Shown piece by piece: positions 63,118-64,000 of a stretch of DNA of 64,000 bases. Origin of the DNA: Steroidobacteraceae bacterium (GTDB lineage: Bacteria; Pseudomonadota; Gammaproteobacteria; Steroidobacterales; Steroidobacteraceae); NCBI GenBank assembly GCA_025458905.1, contig JALORN010000003.1, positions 1 through 64,000 of the forward strand. The letters are read 5' to 3'. The translations under genes were made by a program, and so were the position numbers. The stretch's first letter is position 1. The number at the start of each line of letters is the position of its first letter. The notes under the pieces are model-generated. The model made no database searches, was not told the DNA's origin, and saw nothing but the letters and a program-made list of their open reading frames with translations.

Positions 63118-64000
63118 GCGCGCCCGCACCCGGCACCGGCCCCTCGGCAGACGAGGAGCGCGAGATCCTCGAGGCGATCGAGCGTTGGGCCGAGCGCGAG
63201 CTGCGCCCGGTCGCGAGGCGGTTCGACCACGCCGACGAGTACCCGCAGGAGATCGTCGAGCAGATGAAGGAGCTCGGGCTCTTCGGCGCGACGATCCACG
63301 TCGAGCACGGTGGCCTCGGCCTCTCGGCCTCCACCTACGCCCGCCTCGTGATGGCGATCTCGTCGGTGTGGATGGCACCCGTCGGCATCTTCAACAGCCA
63401 CCTGATCATGGCCGCCTGCGTGCAGCGCCACGGCACCGAGGCCCAGAAGCGGCAGTGGTTGCCGCGCTTCGCGAGCGGCGAGCTGCGCGGCGGCATCGGG
63501 CTGACGGAGCCGAACGCCGGCACCGACCTGCAGAGCATCCGCACCGTGGCCCGCCGCGATGGCGCGCACTACGTGGTCAACGGCACCAAGACCTGGATCA
63601 CCAACGGTGTCCATGGCAGCTGCTTCGGCGTGCTGGTCAAGACCGACCCGGAGGCACAGCCGCGACACCGCGGCATGAGCATGCTGGTGTGCGAGAAGGG
63701 CGAGGGCTTCCGCGCCGCGAAGAAGATCCGCAAGCTCGGCTACAAGTCGATCGACAGTGCCGAGCTGGTGTTCGAGGACTACCGCTGCCCGGTCGAGAAC
63801 CTGGTCGGCGGCGTGGAGGGCCACGGCTTCAAGCACGCAGTCGGAGGCCTCGAGCTCGGGCGCATCAACGTCGCCGCACGCGGCGCCGGCATCGCGTCGG
63901 CCGCGCTGCGCGACGCGCTGCGCTACGCGCAGGAGCGCCAGACCTTCGGCAAGCCGATCGCGCAGCACCAGGCGATCCAGCTCAAGCTCGCCGACATGGC
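63114..64000 (+). CDS. Acyl-CoA dehydrogenase (3' end outside window)
   Basis: At least 295 residues of an FAD-dependent acyl-CoA dehydrogenase. Conserved blocks are GIGLTEPNAGTD (near residue 127), WITNG, KLGYKSIDSAELVFEDYRCP and the later YAQERQTFGKPIAQHQAIQ. ATG 63114 overlaps the maoC stop by 4 nt. It would oxidise a saturated acyl-CoA to its enoyl form, which MaoC could hydrate. The protein continues past base 64000, so the catalytic Glu region cannot be checked here. Confidence 0.93.
   Translation, partial: MSAPAPGTGPSADEEREILEAIERWAERELRPVARRFDHADEYPQEIVEQMKELGLFGATIHVEHGGLGLSASTYARLVMAISSVWMAPVGIFNSHLIMAACVQRHGTEAQKRQWLPRFASGELRGGIGLTEPNAGTDLQSIRTVARRDGAHYVVNGTKTWITNGVHGSCFGVLVKTDPEAQPRHRGMSMLVCEKGEGFRAAKKIRKLGYKSIDSAELVFEDYRCPVENLVGGVEGHGFKHAVGGLELGRINVAARGAGIASAALRDALRYAQERQTFGKPIAQHQAIQLKLADM

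Overview
The window is a 64 kb piece of a very GC-rich (roughly 70 %) bacterial chromosome. It is almost certainly gammaproteobacterial: it has the order rplU-rpmA-obgE and ispB-tRNA, an rpsT / murJ / ribF-ileS-lspA-ispH block, a FimT-PilV-PilW-PilX-PilY1-PilE minor-pilin operon, and LpxL-like and ArnT-like envelope genes. The high GC, the TonB receptor and the acyl-CoA catabolic genes suggest an environmental lineage such as the Steroidobacterales/Nevskiales. That placement is inference.

Layout. 1-1 kb: nadC. 1-3.6 kb: a GAF-PAS-PAS-GGDEF-EAL signalling gene that is broken. 3.7-9.7 kb: envelope lipid/glycan genes (ArnT-like transferase, LABN protein, GT2 glycosyltransferase, an acyl-AMP ligase fused to a carrier protein, an LpxL-like acyltransferase). 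A 60-nt near-perfect palindrome sits between the two divergent arms. 9.76 kb: tRNA-Thr(CGT). 10-17 kb: a seven-gene, translationally coupled type IV minor-pilin operon. 17-22.4 kb: ribF-ileS-lspA-ispH, with a good sigma70 promoter in front of ribF. 22.5-28.5 kb: murJ, rpsT, a TfoX-C protein, obgE, rpmA, rplU, ispB and tRNA-Pro(CGG).

28.5-31.2 kb: a small, compositionally different insertion. It starts at the 3' end of tRNA-Pro and ends at a second copy of that tRNA end. It carries a decayed gene, a minimal nucleotidyltransferase, a tiny ORF and a small membrane protein, and no integrase is left. 31.2-44.2 kb: mixed chromosomal genes, including a COG2521-type methyltransferase, a secreted SnoaL-like protein, a degenerate HD-GYP protein, a VOC protein, a pair of ferritin-like proteins, a beta-CASP metallo-hydrolase, an alpha/beta hydrolase, a DUF707-like protein, an MFS/MHS transporter, an MDR oxidoreductase and a DUF938 methyltransferase. 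44.3-44.7 kb: a glycine-rich RRM protein. 45-49.5 kb: an RND efflux pair. 49.5-53.9 kb: a serine hydrolase, a small membrane protein and PEP carboxylase.

54-64 kb: an uptake and catabolism region. It holds a TonB-dependent receptor divergent from an amidohydrolase, then a CaiB-type CoA-transferase, two membrane proteins, a CitE-like lyase, a GntR regulator, and a divergent MaoC hydratase-acyl-CoA dehydrogenase pair that runs off the window end. Read together, transferase, dehydrogenase, hydratase and CitE-like lyase could form a short route that activates, oxidises, hydrates and cleaves a (probably branched) dicarboxylate. The GntR protein probably controls it through a palindrome placed just after a clear -35/-10 promoter.
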